This document shows positions 25,279 through 34,326 of a stretch of DNA of 64,000 bases, piece by piece (position 1 is the first letter of the stretch; each line of letters begins with the position of its first letter). A program made the position numbers and the translations under genes. The stretch lies in NCBI GenBank assembly GCA_050486205.1, contig JBJHCW010000010.1, positions 1 to 64,000 on the forward strand, in the 5' to 3' direction. Below the pieces are notes generated by a model. The model saw only the letters and a program-made list of their open reading frames with translations, did no database searches and was not told the origin of the DNA. The DNA comes from PWQG01 sp050486205 (GTDB lineage Bacteria > Pseudomonadota > Gammaproteobacteria > Pseudomonadales > Pseudohongiellaceae).

Positions 25279-26745
25279 GTGACTAGACCTCACCCCGAAG
25301 ACTACTTCAGCGACTGGAAACAACGGGAAGCACTTGCCCAGGAAATGATTCCTGTGGTCGGGCGCCTTTACAGCGAGCGTAATGTTGGCATTTTTATCTA
25401 CAGTCGGGCGCTGCATAACCGCTCAGTGACCAACATCATGAAGTCACATCGTTATGTGCGACAGGTCGGTCGCAATGAGATGTCCGAGTTCGAGTCTCAT
25501 CCAGTGCTGATGGCGCTGTCCCGGCTGGACATCTGGCACGCCCAGATCGATCTGGGGAAGTTGACGGTCAAGTACATGGAGCTGGTCGAAGCGCTTGGCA
25601 ACAAGGCGCCCACAGTGGATGACTTTGTTGCCACTGAGTTGGCGCCGCTGGTGGGTGACAGAACTGCGCCGGTCAAGAAATCCCAGGACATTGTACTGTA
25701 CGGATTCGGTCGTATCGGGCGGCTGATGGCACGCCTGCTGGTCGAGCGGACCAGTACCGGTGAGGTAATGCGGCTGCGGGCCGTCGTTGTCCGCCCGGGC
25801 AAGGATGGCGATCTGCTCAAGCGCGCCAGCCTGCTGACCAATGATTCGGTGCACGGCGCGTTCCAGGGCACCATCCGTATCGATGAAGAAAACAGCTGCC
25901 TGATCTGTAACGGCAACGTGGTTCACGTCATCTACGCCAAAACCCCGGATGAAATTGACTATACCAAATACGGCATTGACGATGCCCTGATCATCGACAA
26001 TACCGGCATGTGGCGTGATGAAGCCGGTCTGAGTCTGCATCTGAAGTCCAAGGGTGCCAGCAAGGTCATGCTGACAGCGCCAGGCAAGGGCAATCTGAAG
26101 AACATTGTGTATGGTATCAATGATGATCAGATCACTCCGGAAGACAAGATTGTCACCGCCGCGTCCTGCACCACCAATGCAATTGCACCGGTACTGAAGG
26201 TTCTGCATGACAAATTCGGTATCGCCAGTGGTCACGTTGAGACCGTTCATGCCTATACCAATGACCAGAATCTGATTGATAACTACCACACTGGCAACCG
26301 CCGGGGCCGCAGTGCGGCGCTGAATATGGTGCTGACCGAGACCGGTGCGGCAAAGGCGGTGGTCAAGGCGGTGCCGGAGCTGGCTGGAAAGCTGACCGGA
26401 AATGCTGTTCGGGTACCGATTCCCAACGTGTCCATGGCCATACTGATGCTGAATCTGGAAACCGCAAGTACCCGGGAAGAGATCAACGAGTTCCTGCGTC
26501 TGCTGGCGCTGCATTCACCGCTGCAGGACCAGATCAACTACACACAGGACCCCGATGCGGTCTCCAGTGACTTTGTTGGTTCCCGTGAGGCGGCAATAGT
26601 GGACTCCACTGCGACCATTGTTGAAGGCAATCGCTGTGTCCTGTACCTGTGGTATGACAACGAGTTCGGTTATTGCAACCAGGTTGTCCGTATGGTCTAC
26701 AAGATGGCCGGTGTCCGGTTTCGCCGCTACCCGATCGGGGAGTGA
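25279..26745 (+). CDS. N-terminally extended glyceraldehyde-3-phosphate dehydrogenase
   Basis: A 488-residue protein. Residues from about 136 on are a GAPDH: Rossmann motif LYGFGRIGRLMARLL, catalytic ASCTTNAIAPVLKVL, HAYTNDQNLIDNYH, and NEFGYCNQVVRMV at the end. The first 135 residues are a helical extension absent from ordinary GAPDH but known in the longer type next to mfd and nqr in Pseudomonas. Cofactor choice cannot be judged by eye. The start is GTG 25279, with AGG upstream. It probably serves gluconeogenesis or a non-glycolytic role. Confidence 0.9.
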   Translation: MTRPHPEDYFSDWKQREALAQEMIPVVGRLYSERNVGIFIYSRALHNRSVTNIMKSHRYVRQVGRNEMSEFESHPVLMALSRLDIWHAQIDLGKLTVKYMELVEALGNKAPTVDDFVATELAPLVGDRTAPVKKSQDIVLYGFGRIGRLMARLLVERTSTGEVMRLRAVVVRPGKDGDLLKRASLLTNDSVHGAFQGTIRIDEENSCLICNGNVVHVIYAKTPDEIDYTKYGIDDALIIDNTGMWRDEAGLSLHLKSKGASKVMLTAPGKGNLKNIVYGINDDQITPEDKIVTAASCTTNAIAPVLKVLHDKFGIASGHVETVHAYTNDQNLIDNYHTGNRRGRSAALNMVLTETGAAKAVVKAVPELAGKLTGNAVRVPIPNVSMAILMLNLETASTREEINEFLRLLALHSPLQDQINYTQDPDAVSSDFVGSREAAIVDSTATIVEGNRCVLYLWYDNEFGYCNQVVRMVYKMAGVRFRRYPIGE

Positions 26746-26783
26746 CAGGGCTCCGAAAAATCGGGGACCCGTTCATAAACCTG

Positions 26784-26812
26784 TAGCAAATCGGGGCACT
26801 TATCTCTATAAT
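26784..26812 (+). promoter_or_regulatory. Predicted promoter for the nqr operon
   Basis: A perfect TATAAT at 26807-26812, with a weak -35 (TAGCAA, 26784-26789) at 17 nt. The implied leader before nqrA is about 190 nt and contains a small GCCGG/CCGGC inverted repeat (26847-26864). No riboswitch family was recognised in it. Confidence 0.5.
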
Positions 26813-27008
26813 TGGCCGCGATTTTACAACGTGGTTTCTCCTGTGTGCCGGTATGCCAGCCGGCCTCAGCCACTCTCTAGACACAGACGATGGCAGTTTG
26901 CCGTGTGGATTGTGCTCTGTAAGCATATTGTCATGTTTTCAGGGTAGATCTCCAGCCGGGAAGCTGTCTCGGTTATTTGCTCATCCTGACAAAATTTAGG
27001 CTTGATGA

Positions 27009-28367
27009 ATGATCAAAATTAAGCGTGGTTTGGACATACCCATTGCTGGCGCCCCCGAGCAGCGAATTGACACCGCGAAAGCTGTGAAATCGGTGGCCAT
27101 CCTGGGGCGGGACTACGTGGGTATGAAACCCACCATGGAAGTCCAGGAAGGCGATCGTGTGAAGCTCGGTCAGACGGTCTTTACCGACAAGAAGACCGAT
27201 GGTGTGGTGTATACCGCCCCCGGCACCGGCACAGTGCGTGCAATCAACCGCGGTGTGCGGCGTATCTTTCTGTCGCTGGTGATTGATCTCGATGATGATC
27301 AGTCAGATCAGGAAACATTTGACAGTTTCAGTGATGCCGAACTGGCAAGCGCAGAGCGGCAGACCATTGTCGACAATCTGGTCCGGTCCGGCGTCTGGAC
27401 TGCACTGCGTACCCGGCCGTTCAGTCGGGTGCCCGACCCCTCTACCACGCCTTCGTCAATCTTCGTCAATATCATGGACAGCAATCCATTGGCAGCTGAT
27501 CCGCAGGTGATCGTGCAAGAGCATGCCGAAGACTTTGTCCGGGGTGTGAACATCCTTTCGAAGCTCACCGATGGTAAGGTGTTTGTCTGCCGCCGCAGTG
27601 GAAGCTTCAATGAGCTGGCCCAGGCAGGCTTCGCCGACACTGTACAGATTGAGGACTTTGATGGTCCACACCCGGCCGGCCTTACTGGCACCCATATCCA
27701 CTTCCTGGATCCCGTCAGCCTGAACAAGTGGGTCTGGAGCATCAACTACCAGGATGTTATCGCCATAGGCAAACTGTTCAGCACCGGTCAGATCTGGACA
27801 GAGCGTGTGGTTGCACTGGCTGGTCCGCAGGTGAAGAATCCACGGCTGCTGCGCACCCGAGTGGGTGCCAACCTGAACGAGTTGGCAGACGGTGAGTTGC
27901 TTGATGGGGAAACCCGGCTGATTTCCGGCTCGGTGCTGGCCGGCAGAAACGCCGCCGAGCCGGAAAACTATCTGGGTCGATATGCACTGCAGGTTACTGC
28001 CCTGCTGGAAGGGCGCCAGCGAGAGCTGCTGGGATACCTGTCCCCGGGCCTGAACCGACACTCGAACATGGGTATTTACCTGTCGCGACTGTTCAGGGGC
28101 AAGAAGTTCAATTTCACTACCAACACCAATGGCAGCGAACGCGCCATGGTGCCGATTGGTTCCTATGAAACCATCATGCCGCTGGATATCCTGCCGACTC
28201 AGTTACTGCGCGCATTGATTGTCAGCGATATAGAAAGTGGCATGAATCTGGGTGTGCTGGAGCTGGATGAAGAAGATCTGGGCCTGTGCACCTATGTCTG
28301 TCCGGGCAAGTACGAATACGGTCCGATTCTGCGTGCCAATCTGACGCGAATCGAAAAAGAGACGTGA
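27009..28367 (+). CDS. nqrA: Na+-translocating NADH:quinone reductase subunit A
   Basis: A 452-residue cytoplasmic subunit of Na+-NQR, implicated in ubiquinone binding. It starts with the family signature MIKIKRGLDIPIAGAP and contains GRDYVGMKPTMEV and LDPVSLNKWVWSINYQDV. The length matches the family (about 445-450). It is the first of six consecutive nqr genes in the standard order. The complex couples NADH oxidation by quinone to Na+ export. Confidence 0.97.
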   Translation: MIKIKRGLDIPIAGAPEQRIDTAKAVKSVAILGRDYVGMKPTMEVQEGDRVKLGQTVFTDKKTDGVVYTAPGTGTVRAINRGVRRIFLSLVIDLDDDQSDQETFDSFSDAELASAERQTIVDNLVRSGVWTALRTRPFSRVPDPSTTPSSIFVNIMDSNPLAADPQVIVQEHAEDFVRGVNILSKLTDGKVFVCRRSGSFNELAQAGFADTVQIEDFDGPHPAGLTGTHIHFLDPVSLNKWVWSINYQDVIAIGKLFSTGQIWTERVVALAGPQVKNPRLLRTRVGANLNELADGELLDGETRLISGSVLAGRNAAEPENYLGRYALQVTALLEGRQRELLGYLSPGLNRHSNMGIYLSRLFRGKKFNFTTNTNGSERAMVPIGSYETIMPLDILPTQLLRALIVSDIESGMNLGVLELDEEDLGLCTYVCPGKYEYGPILRANLTRIEKET

Positions 28368-28380
28368 TGGAAAACCTGAA

Positions 28381-29598
28381 ATGAGCCTGCGTAAAACACT
28401 CGACAAAATCGAGCCGCACTTCGAGAAGGGCGGCAAATACGAAAAACTCTATCCGCTTTACGAAGCGGTGGACACCATTTTCTACAGCCCGAGCTCGGTA
28501 ACGCGTTCGGGTGCTCATATTCGTGACGGCATTGACCTGAAACGTATCATGATCACCGTCTGGCTGGCTGCCTTCCCGGCCATGTTCTACGGCATGTACA
28601 ACGTGGGTTATCAGGCCAATATGGCCATGATGAACATGGGTATCGAGAGTGTGCCGGGCATGCGTGGTGCGGTGCTGGCCATGTTTGCCGGCAACGATCC
28701 GGGCAGTATCTGGGACAACTTCCTGCACGGAGCGGTCTACTACGTTCCGATCTATTTTGTGGTGTTTGCGGTCGGTGGCTTCTGGGAAGTGCTCTTCGCT
28801 GTAAAGCGTGGTCACGAGATCAATGAAGGTTTCTTTGTCACATCAATACTGTTCTCCTTGATTGTGCCGCCAGATCTGCCGCTGTGGCAGGCAGCCCTGG
28901 GTATCAGCTTCGGTGTCATTGTCGGCAAGGAAGTGTTCGGAGGTACAGGCAAGAACTTCCTGAACCCGGCCCTGACCGGTCGTGCGTTCCTGTTCTTTGC
29001 CTATGCACCGCAGATTTCCGGTGATTCGGTCTGGACAGCCGTGGACGGGTTCAGCGGTGCTACGGCGTTGGCCCAGATTGCCGAGAACGGCATTCCCGCA
29101 ATCACTGCCGCCACCGGCGAGCAGCTGACCTGGCTGGATGCTTTCTTCGGGCGAATGCAGGGCTCGATCGGTGAGGTGTCCACGCTTGCGATACTGATCG
29201 GTGCGGCAATACTGTTGGTCACACGCATCGCGTCCTGGCGAATCATGGCAGGTGTGTTACTGGGTATGGTGTTGTTCTCGACCCTGCTCAATATGATCGG
29301 CTCGGATACAAACCCCGGATTTGCCACACCCTGGTACTGGCACTTTGTGCTGGGTGGATTCGCCTTTGGCATGGTGTTCATGGCGACTGACCCGGTATCG
29401 GCGGCCATGACAGATACAGGCAAGTGGATATTCGGTATCCTGATCGGTGTCATGGTTGTCATGATCCGGGTGCTCAATCCGGCCTATCCAGAGGGCGTCA
29501 TGCTGGCAATACTGTTTGCCAACCTGTTTGCGCCACTGATCGACTACTTTGTAGTCAAGGCCAACGTCAAGCGGAGGTTAGCGCGCAATGTCGTCTAG
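28381..29598 (+). CDS. nqrB: Na+-NQR subunit B
   Basis: A 405-residue integral membrane subunit with about ten helices. It carries covalently bound FMN on a threonine, here T228 in DGFSGATAL. The quinone and riboflavin sites lie in this subunit in the known structures. The N-terminal cytoplasmic part YPLYEAVDTIFYSPSSVTRS is well conserved. It ends 11 nt inside nqrC. Confidence 0.97.
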   Translation: MSLRKTLDKIEPHFEKGGKYEKLYPLYEAVDTIFYSPSSVTRSGAHIRDGIDLKRIMITVWLAAFPAMFYGMYNVGYQANMAMMNMGIESVPGMRGAVLAMFAGNDPGSIWDNFLHGAVYYVPIYFVVFAVGGFWEVLFAVKRGHEINEGFFVTSILFSLIVPPDLPLWQAALGISFGVIVGKEVFGGTGKNFLNPALTGRAFLFFAYAPQISGDSVWTAVDGFSGATALAQIAENGIPAITAATGEQLTWLDAFFGRMQGSIGEVSTLAILIGAAILLVTRIASWRIMAGVLLGMVLFSTLLNMIGSDTNPGFATPWYWHFVLGGFAFGMVFMATDPVSAAMTDTGKWIFGILIGVMVVMIRVLNPAYPEGVMLAILFANLFAPLIDYFVVKANVKRRLARNVV

Positions 29599-30388
29599 GA
29601 AATCAGTCAACTCAATCGGCAATACCATCAAGGTGGCGCTGGGTCTGTGTGTGGTCTGTTCCATTGTCATCTCGACCACCGCTGTCATGTTGCGCCCGAT
29701 GCAGCAGGCGAACATGCTGCTGGATCGAAACAAGAACATCCTGATTGCAGCCGGAATATTTGATGCCTCGGTTCACAGCAATGCAGATGTTGAAGGGATG
29801 TTTGCCCAGTTCACTCCGCGAATGGTGGATATCAGCGCCGGGCGTTATATGGACGACGAGCAGATGGCTGCACTTGGCATTGATCCTTCGAGCTACGACG
29901 AGCAGCGGGCACGCAATATGCAAGCCTACTCGCGTGCGCTGAGTGGTTCGGAAGACATTGCCTCCATTCGTCGCCGAGTAGATTACGCCACGGTGTTTGT
30001 CATCGAGGCCGAAGATGGTCAGGGTTATGAAACCATCGTGATTCCCGTGATGGGCTATGGGCTGTGGGGAATCATGTACGGCTATCTGGCGCTTGAAGGG
30101 GATGGCAATACCATACGGGGTATCGGCTTTTATGACCATCAGGAGACACCTGGACTTGGCGGCGAGATCAACAATCCGCGATGGCTCGCACAATGGCCGG
30201 GTCAGCAAGTCTATGATGAGGATGACAACGTTGTGTTTCGCGTAGTGCAGGCCGGTGGTGAAGGTCAGCACGAGATTGATGGACTGGCCGGTGCTACGTT
30301 GACTGCACGCGGCGTCGAGAACACCATCCGTTTCTGGTTGGGTGATATGGGCTTCGGTCCGTTCATCGAAAACGAAATCAGGGGGTGA
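29588..30388 (+). CDS. nqrC: Na+-NQR subunit C
   Basis: A 266-residue subunit with one N-terminal membrane helix (about residues 14-34) and a periplasmic FMN domain. FMN is attached by ApbE to the final threonine of the D-x-x-SGATxT motif; here the motif reads DGLAGATLT, with alanine (residue 234) in place of the usual serine and the acceptor T239 intact. Other landmarks are GYGLWGIMYGYLALE and HQETPGLGGEI. It overlaps nqrB by 11 nt. Confidence 0.96.
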   Translation: MSSRKSVNSIGNTIKVALGLCVVCSIVISTTAVMLRPMQQANMLLDRNKNILIAAGIFDASVHSNADVEGMFAQFTPRMVDISAGRYMDDEQMAALGIDPSSYDEQRARNMQAYSRALSGSEDIASIRRRVDYATVFVIEAEDGQGYETIVIPVMGYGLWGIMYGYLALEGDGNTIRGIGFYDHQETPGLGGEINNPRWLAQWPGQQVYDEDDNVVFRVVQAGGEGQHEIDGLAGATLTARGVENTIRFWLGDMGFGPFIENEIRG

Positions 30389-30398
30389 AGAGGTAATT

Positions 30399-31070
30399 AT
30401 GACGGCTTCAACGGTTAACAAATCAGTACTGATCAAACCGATCTTCGCCAACAATCCGATCGCATTGCAGATCCTGGGTGTGTGTTCGGCGCTGGCGGTG
30501 ACCACCAACATGTCCGTGACATTGGTCATGTGTGTGGCCCTGACAACGGTGTGTGCGCTCTCCAACTTTTTCATTTCGATTCTGCGAAACCACATGCCCA
30601 GCTCAATCCGGATCATCATTCAGATGACCATCATCGCCTCGTTGGTGATCATGGTGGATCAGGTGCTAAAAGCGGTGGCATATGACATCAGCAAACAGCT
30701 CAGCGTGTTTGTTGGTCTGATCATTACCAACTGTATTGTCCTGGGCCGCGCAGAAGCGTTTGCCTCACAGAACCCACCCTTGCCAAGCCTGGTGGACGGT
30801 ATCGGAAACGGCCTGGGTTACAGCGTTGTGCTGGTGGTGGTGGCATTTTTCCGGGAACTGTTCGGATCCGGCAGCCTGATGGGTTACCAGATACTGCCCA
30901 TGGTCGAAATGGATGGCTGGTATCAGGGCAATGGCCTGATGCTGCTGGCGCCCAGTGCGTTCTTCATCATCGGCTTCTTCATCTGGGTGCTGCGTAATCA
31001 GTACGAGGACCAGGTCGAGGAGAACGAGTTCAAGATGCTGCCCCACACTGCTGAGGAGGTTACTCAATAA
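30399..31070 (+). CDS. nqrD: Na+-NQR subunit D
   Basis: A 223-residue membrane subunit with six helices. It belongs to the NqrD/RnfE family and, with NqrE, holds an iron centre in the membrane. Signature stretches are NNPIALQILGVCSALAVTT and LIITNCIVLGRAEAFA, with the conserved cysteines in each. The start is ATG 30399, with GAAGAGG upstream. The last base is shared with the nqrE ATG. Confidence 0.96.
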   Translation: MTASTVNKSVLIKPIFANNPIALQILGVCSALAVTTNMSVTLVMCVALTTVCALSNFFISILRNHMPSSIRIIIQMTIIASLVIMVDQVLKAVAYDISKQLSVFVGLIITNCIVLGRAEAFASQNPPLPSLVDGIGNGLGYSVVLVVVAFFRELFGSGSLMGYQILPMVEMDGWYQGNGLMLLAPSAFFIIGFFIWVLRNQYEDQVEENEFKMLPHTAEEVTQ

Positions 31071-31678
31071 TGGAACATTATCTGAGCCTTCTTGTCAGTG
31101 CGATTTTTGTCGAAAACATGGCGCTCATGCTGTTTCTTGGTATGTGCACATTCCTTGCTGTTTCCAAGAAAGTGGAAACGGCCATTGGTCTTGGCGTTGC
31201 AGTGGTTGTGGTTCAGACCATTACCGTGCCGGTCAACAATCTTATCTACAATTATCTCTTGCGTGACGGCGCGCTGGCCTGGGCCGGCCTGCCGGATGTC
31301 GATCTGAGCTTTCTGGGCTTTCTGTGTTATATCGGTGTGATCGCTGCCATGGTCCAGATCCTGGAGATGTTCCTGGACAAGTACATGCCTGCGCTTTATA
31401 ACGCACTGGGTGTGTTTTTGCCGCTGATTACTGTCAACTGTGCCATTCTCGGCGCCTCATTGTTCATGGTGGAGCGCGCTTATACGTTCCCCGAAAGTCT
31501 GGTTTACGGTATCGGTGCAGGCATGGGTTTTGCGCTCGCTGTCATTGCCCTGGCGGGCATTCGTGAAAAACTGAAATACAGTGACGTACCGGCAGGCTTG
31601 CGTGGTCTGGGCATCACGTTCATTACTACCGGTTTGATGTCGCTGGGTTTCATGTCATTCAGTGGGTTGTCACTGTAA
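31070..31678 (+). CDS. nqrE: Na+-NQR subunit E
   Basis: A 202-residue, six-helix membrane subunit, the inverted partner of NqrD. The conserved cysteines lie in FLGMCTFLAVSKK and ITVNCAILGASLF, the sites of the membrane iron-sulfur centre shown in the family. It starts on the last base of nqrD. The length is typical. Confidence 0.96.
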   Translation: MEHYLSLLVSAIFVENMALMLFLGMCTFLAVSKKVETAIGLGVAVVVVQTITVPVNNLIYNYLLRDGALAWAGLPDVDLSFLGFLCYIGVIAAMVQILEMFLDKYMPALYNALGVFLPLITVNCAILGASLFMVERAYTFPESLVYGIGAGMGFALAVIALAGIREKLKYSDVPAGLRGLGITFITTGLMSLGFMSFSGLSL

Positions 31679-31705
31679 AGAACAGATAGCAAGGGTTTTC
31701 AAATA

Positions 31706-32932
31706 ATGGATATCACAACAATTGTTGGTGGTGTGGTCATGTTTACCGGTGTTGTTATGGCGCTGGTTGCTGTGATCATCATGGCGCGTTCAAAGCTGGT
31801 TAGCTCAGGAGATGTGACCATTGAAATCAACGGGGATCCTGAAAAGGCCATCACTGTTTCAGCGGGGGGCAAATTGCTGAACACGCTGGCCGAAAATGGT
31901 ATTTACCTGTCTTCTGCCTGCGGTGGTGGTGGTACCTGTGCCCAGTGCAAATGCCAGATCCACGAAGGTGGTGGTTCCATGCTGCCGACCGAGGCGAGTC
32001 ACTTCACTATGGGGGAGGCCAAGGAGCACTGGCGCCTTTCCTGCCAGGTGAACGTCAAGCAGGACATGAAAATCGAGATTGAGCCAGAATTTTTTGGCGT
32101 CAAACAATGGGAATGCAAGGTTGTGTCCAATCACAACGTGGCCACTTTCATCAAGGAACTGGTGCTGGAAATCCCGGATGGTGAAAGTGTGGACTTCCGC
32201 GCTGGTGGATATGTGCAGCTGGAGGTGCCACCGCACGAAGTGCATTACAAGGACTTTGATATCGAAGAGGAGTTCAGAGGCGACTGGGAGCGGTTCGGGC
32301 TGTTCGATCTGGTGTCCAAGTGCAATGAAGTGACCACCCGTGCTTACTCCATGGCCAACTATCCGGAAGAGCGCGGTATCGTGAAATTCAATATCCGAAT
32401 TGCATCACCGCCTCCGGGAACCAGTTATCCGCCCGGTATCATGTCGTCCTATGTGTTCAATCTGAAACCGGGTGATACCATCAAGGTGTTTGGTCCCTAC
32501 GGTGAATTTTTTGCGAAGGAGACTGATAATGAGATGGTCTTTATCGGTGGTGGTGCAGGTATGGCGCCGATGCGCTCTCACATTTTTGATCAGTTGCGCC
32601 GCCTGAATACGGATCGCAAGATGAGCTTCTGGTACGGGGCGCGCAGCAAGAAGGAAATGTTCTATGTTGAAGATTTTGATGAGCTTCAGGCCGAGAACGA
32701 GAATTTCAAATGGCATGTAGCACTGTCGGATCCGCAGCCTGAAGATGAGTGGACCGGGCCGACGGGGTTCATACACAATGTGGTTTATGAAAATTATCTC
32801 AAGGATCATCCCGCACCTGAAGACTGTGAATACTATCTTTGTGGACCACCGATGATGAACGCGGCGGTCATCAAGATGCTCAAGGACCTGGGCGTGGAAG
32901 ACGAAAACATCATGCTTGATGAGTTTGATTGA
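31706..32932 (+). CDS. nqrF: Na+-NQR subunit F, NADH-oxidising
   Basis: A 408-residue entry subunit. It has an N-terminal membrane helix (about 5-27), then a 2Fe-2S ferredoxin domain with C72, C78, C81 and C113 (ACGGGGTCAQCKC). The FAD domain has RAYSMANYP, and the NADH domain has FIGGGAGMAPMRSH and a C-terminal YLCGPPMMN. Electrons go from NADH through FAD and 2Fe-2S to the other subunits. It is the last structural gene, followed by a strong hairpin. Confidence 0.97.
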   Translation: MDITTIVGGVVMFTGVVMALVAVIIMARSKLVSSGDVTIEINGDPEKAITVSAGGKLLNTLAENGIYLSSACGGGGTCAQCKCQIHEGGGSMLPTEASHFTMGEAKEHWRLSCQVNVKQDMKIEIEPEFFGVKQWECKVVSNHNVATFIKELVLEIPDGESVDFRAGGYVQLEVPPHEVHYKDFDIEEEFRGDWERFGLFDLVSKCNEVTTRAYSMANYPEERGIVKFNIRIASPPPGTSYPPGIMSSYVFNLKPGDTIKVFGPYGEFFAKETDNEMVFIGGGAGMAPMRSHIFDQLRRLNTDRKMSFWYGARSKKEMFYVEDFDELQAENENFKWHVALSDPQPEDEWTGPTGFIHNVVYENYLKDHPAPEDCEYYLCGPPMMNAAVIKMLKDLGVEDENIMLDEFD

Positions 32933-32979
32933 TTTCAGACGCGACAAGTTCGACATTCGCGACACGATGGAAACAAGAA

Positions 32980-33018
32980 AAAGGGGGGCAGGATCAACGT
33001 TGATCCGTGTTCCCCTTT
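32980..33018. terminator. Long hairpin between nqrF and apbE
   Basis: The core GGATCAACGTTGATCC (32991-33006) is a perfect 16-bp palindrome. It is flanked by AAAGGGG (32980-32986) and CCCCTTT (33012-33018), and the bases between can pair with wobble, giving a stem of about 19 bp with one bulge. T-rich sequence follows on both strands (TTTGTT on plus, TTTTTCTTGTTT on minus). It may be a partial terminator, lowering apbE/nqrM transcription, or an mRNA-stabilising structure. Confidence 0.6.
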
Positions 33019-33043
33019 GTTCGTTAAACGGCAGGTATATCTG

Positions 33044-34099
33044 ATGAAGGTGCTAAAGCGGTTCAGTTACACGCTGACGTTTCTCGCGGTCTTTTTTGCG
33101 TGGATGTGGTTGCGACCGGATCCACCTGCACAGACCTATCAGATGGTCGGCACCACCATGGGGACAACGTATCGCATCCAGTTGTGGGAGTTCCCTGAGT
33201 CTGTTGATGATCAGGGTCTGGCTGATGGTATTCAGCAGCGCCTGTATCGTGTGGATCGGGAGCAGATGTCGACTTATGCAGACGGTTCAGAGCTTTCCCT
33301 GTTCAATGACTCTCCTGTCGGGCAATGGTTTCCTGTCTCCCGGGACCTGGCTTACGTTGTGCAGTCGGCCCTGGCGGTCAGCGAGCTGACGGACGGCCAT
33401 TTTGATGTGACGGTCGGCACACTGGTTGAACGGTGGGGTTTTGGCGGCCGCGAATTTGCTGAAGTTGATCAACGCGTGCCCGATACCGGCGAGCTGGAAG
33501 CGCTGGGCCAATATGTAGGGTATCATCATCTTGAAGCCCGGCTGGATCCGCCCGCCTTGCGCAAGCATGCACCGGTAAGGGTGGAGCTTGGCGGTATTGC
33601 CAAGGGGTACGGCGCTGACGTTGTTGCTGAGTACTTCGACAGCCTGGGCATGGAGAACTACTTTATCGAAGTGGGCGGGGAGTTACGGATCAGAGGTTAT
33701 CGCGCTGATGGTTCGGCCTGGGTACCGGCCATAGAGCGCCCAGTGGCAGGAACAAGTCAGGTCCAGGAGGTATTGACGACACACGGCCGCTCGCTTGCGC
33801 TGGCAGGTTCAGGTGATTACCGAAATTTCTTTGAACATGACGGCGCCAGGCTTTCCCACGAGATCAGCCCGTTTACCGGCCGTCCGGTGGATCATGGTCT
33901 GGCAGCGGCCTATGTGATCAGTGACACAGCAATGGTTGCAGATGCCCTTAGTACGGCATTCATGGTCATGGGCCTGGAGCGCTCAGTGCAGCTTGCAGAA
34001 ACAGAAGGCATTGCAGCCTATTTCATATACAGGGATGAAGGGGATGGGTCTTTCTCCTACATTCATACCGCAGCGTTTGCGGAATATCTGGTGAGGTGA
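33044..34099 (+). CDS. apbE: FMN transferase ApbE
   Basis: A 351-residue periplasmic flavin transferase that attaches FMN to NqrB and NqrC. An N-terminal signal/lipoprotein-like hydrophobic segment (about 6-22) has no clear lipobox. The ApbE domain shows MVGTTMGTTYRIQL, DGHFDVTVGTLVERWGFG, VELGGIAKGYGADV and the HEISPFTGRPVDHGLAA metal/FAD site. The start is ATG 33044; an earlier in-frame TTG lies within the hairpin. It is 111 nt after nqrF and 3 nt before nqrM. Confidence 0.95.
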   Translation: MKVLKRFSYTLTFLAVFFAWMWLRPDPPAQTYQMVGTTMGTTYRIQLWEFPESVDDQGLADGIQQRLYRVDREQMSTYADGSELSLFNDSPVGQWFPVSRDLAYVVQSALAVSELTDGHFDVTVGTLVERWGFGGREFAEVDQRVPDTGELEALGQYVGYHHLEARLDPPALRKHAPVRVELGGIAKGYGADVVAEYFDSLGMENYFIEVGGELRIRGYRADGSAWVPAIERPVAGTSQVQEVLTTHGRSLALAGSGDYRNFFEHDGARLSHEISPFTGRPVDHGLAAAYVISDTAMVADALSTAFMVMGLERSVQLAETEGIAAYFIYRDEGDGSFSYIHTAAFAEYLVR

Positions 34100-34102
34100 G
34101 AC

Positions 34103-34285
34103 ATGACAACTTTACTTATTACAATAGTGATAATGGCCCTGATTGTCGCTGGTATGGCAATCGGTGTGATTTTTGGTCGTGAACCCATCAAGGGATCATG
34201 CGGTGGGCTTAACAACGTTGGCGTGGAAGAAGACTGTGAGATCTGCGGGGGCAACCCGGCCAAGTGCGGCAGTACTGACCAGTGA
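34103..34285 (+). CDS. nqrM: Na+-NQR maturation protein NqrM
   Basis: A 60-residue DUF539 protein: one membrane helix (about 3-24) followed by a small cysteine-rich domain with C33, C45, C48 and C55 (GSCGGLNNVG, CEICGG, AKC). NqrM is needed to deliver iron to the NqrD/NqrE centre in Vibrio, and it normally follows apbE as here. The length is a little shorter than some relatives, but all four cysteines are kept. Confidence 0.95.
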   Translation: MTTLLITIVIMALIVAGMAIGVIFGREPIKGSCGGLNNVGVEEDCEICGGNPAKCGSTDQ

Positions 34286-34326
34286 TCGACGGTTAAACGG
34301 AAAAAGCGATACAAGGATACGCACAG

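Noticed and set aside
25444..26514. Minus-strand open frame of about 356 codons within gap
   Set aside because: Antisense to a clear GAPDH; the product is Gln/His-rich and domainless, typical of a shadow frame.
26813..27008. Riboswitch or small RNA in the long nqrA leader
   Set aside because: Only a 5-bp GCCGG/CCGGC stem is visible and no known riboswitch core was recognised.
29612..30619. Minus-strand open frame spanning nqrC and the start of nqrD
   Set aside because: Both plus-strand genes are complete and conserved; the antisense product resembles nothing.
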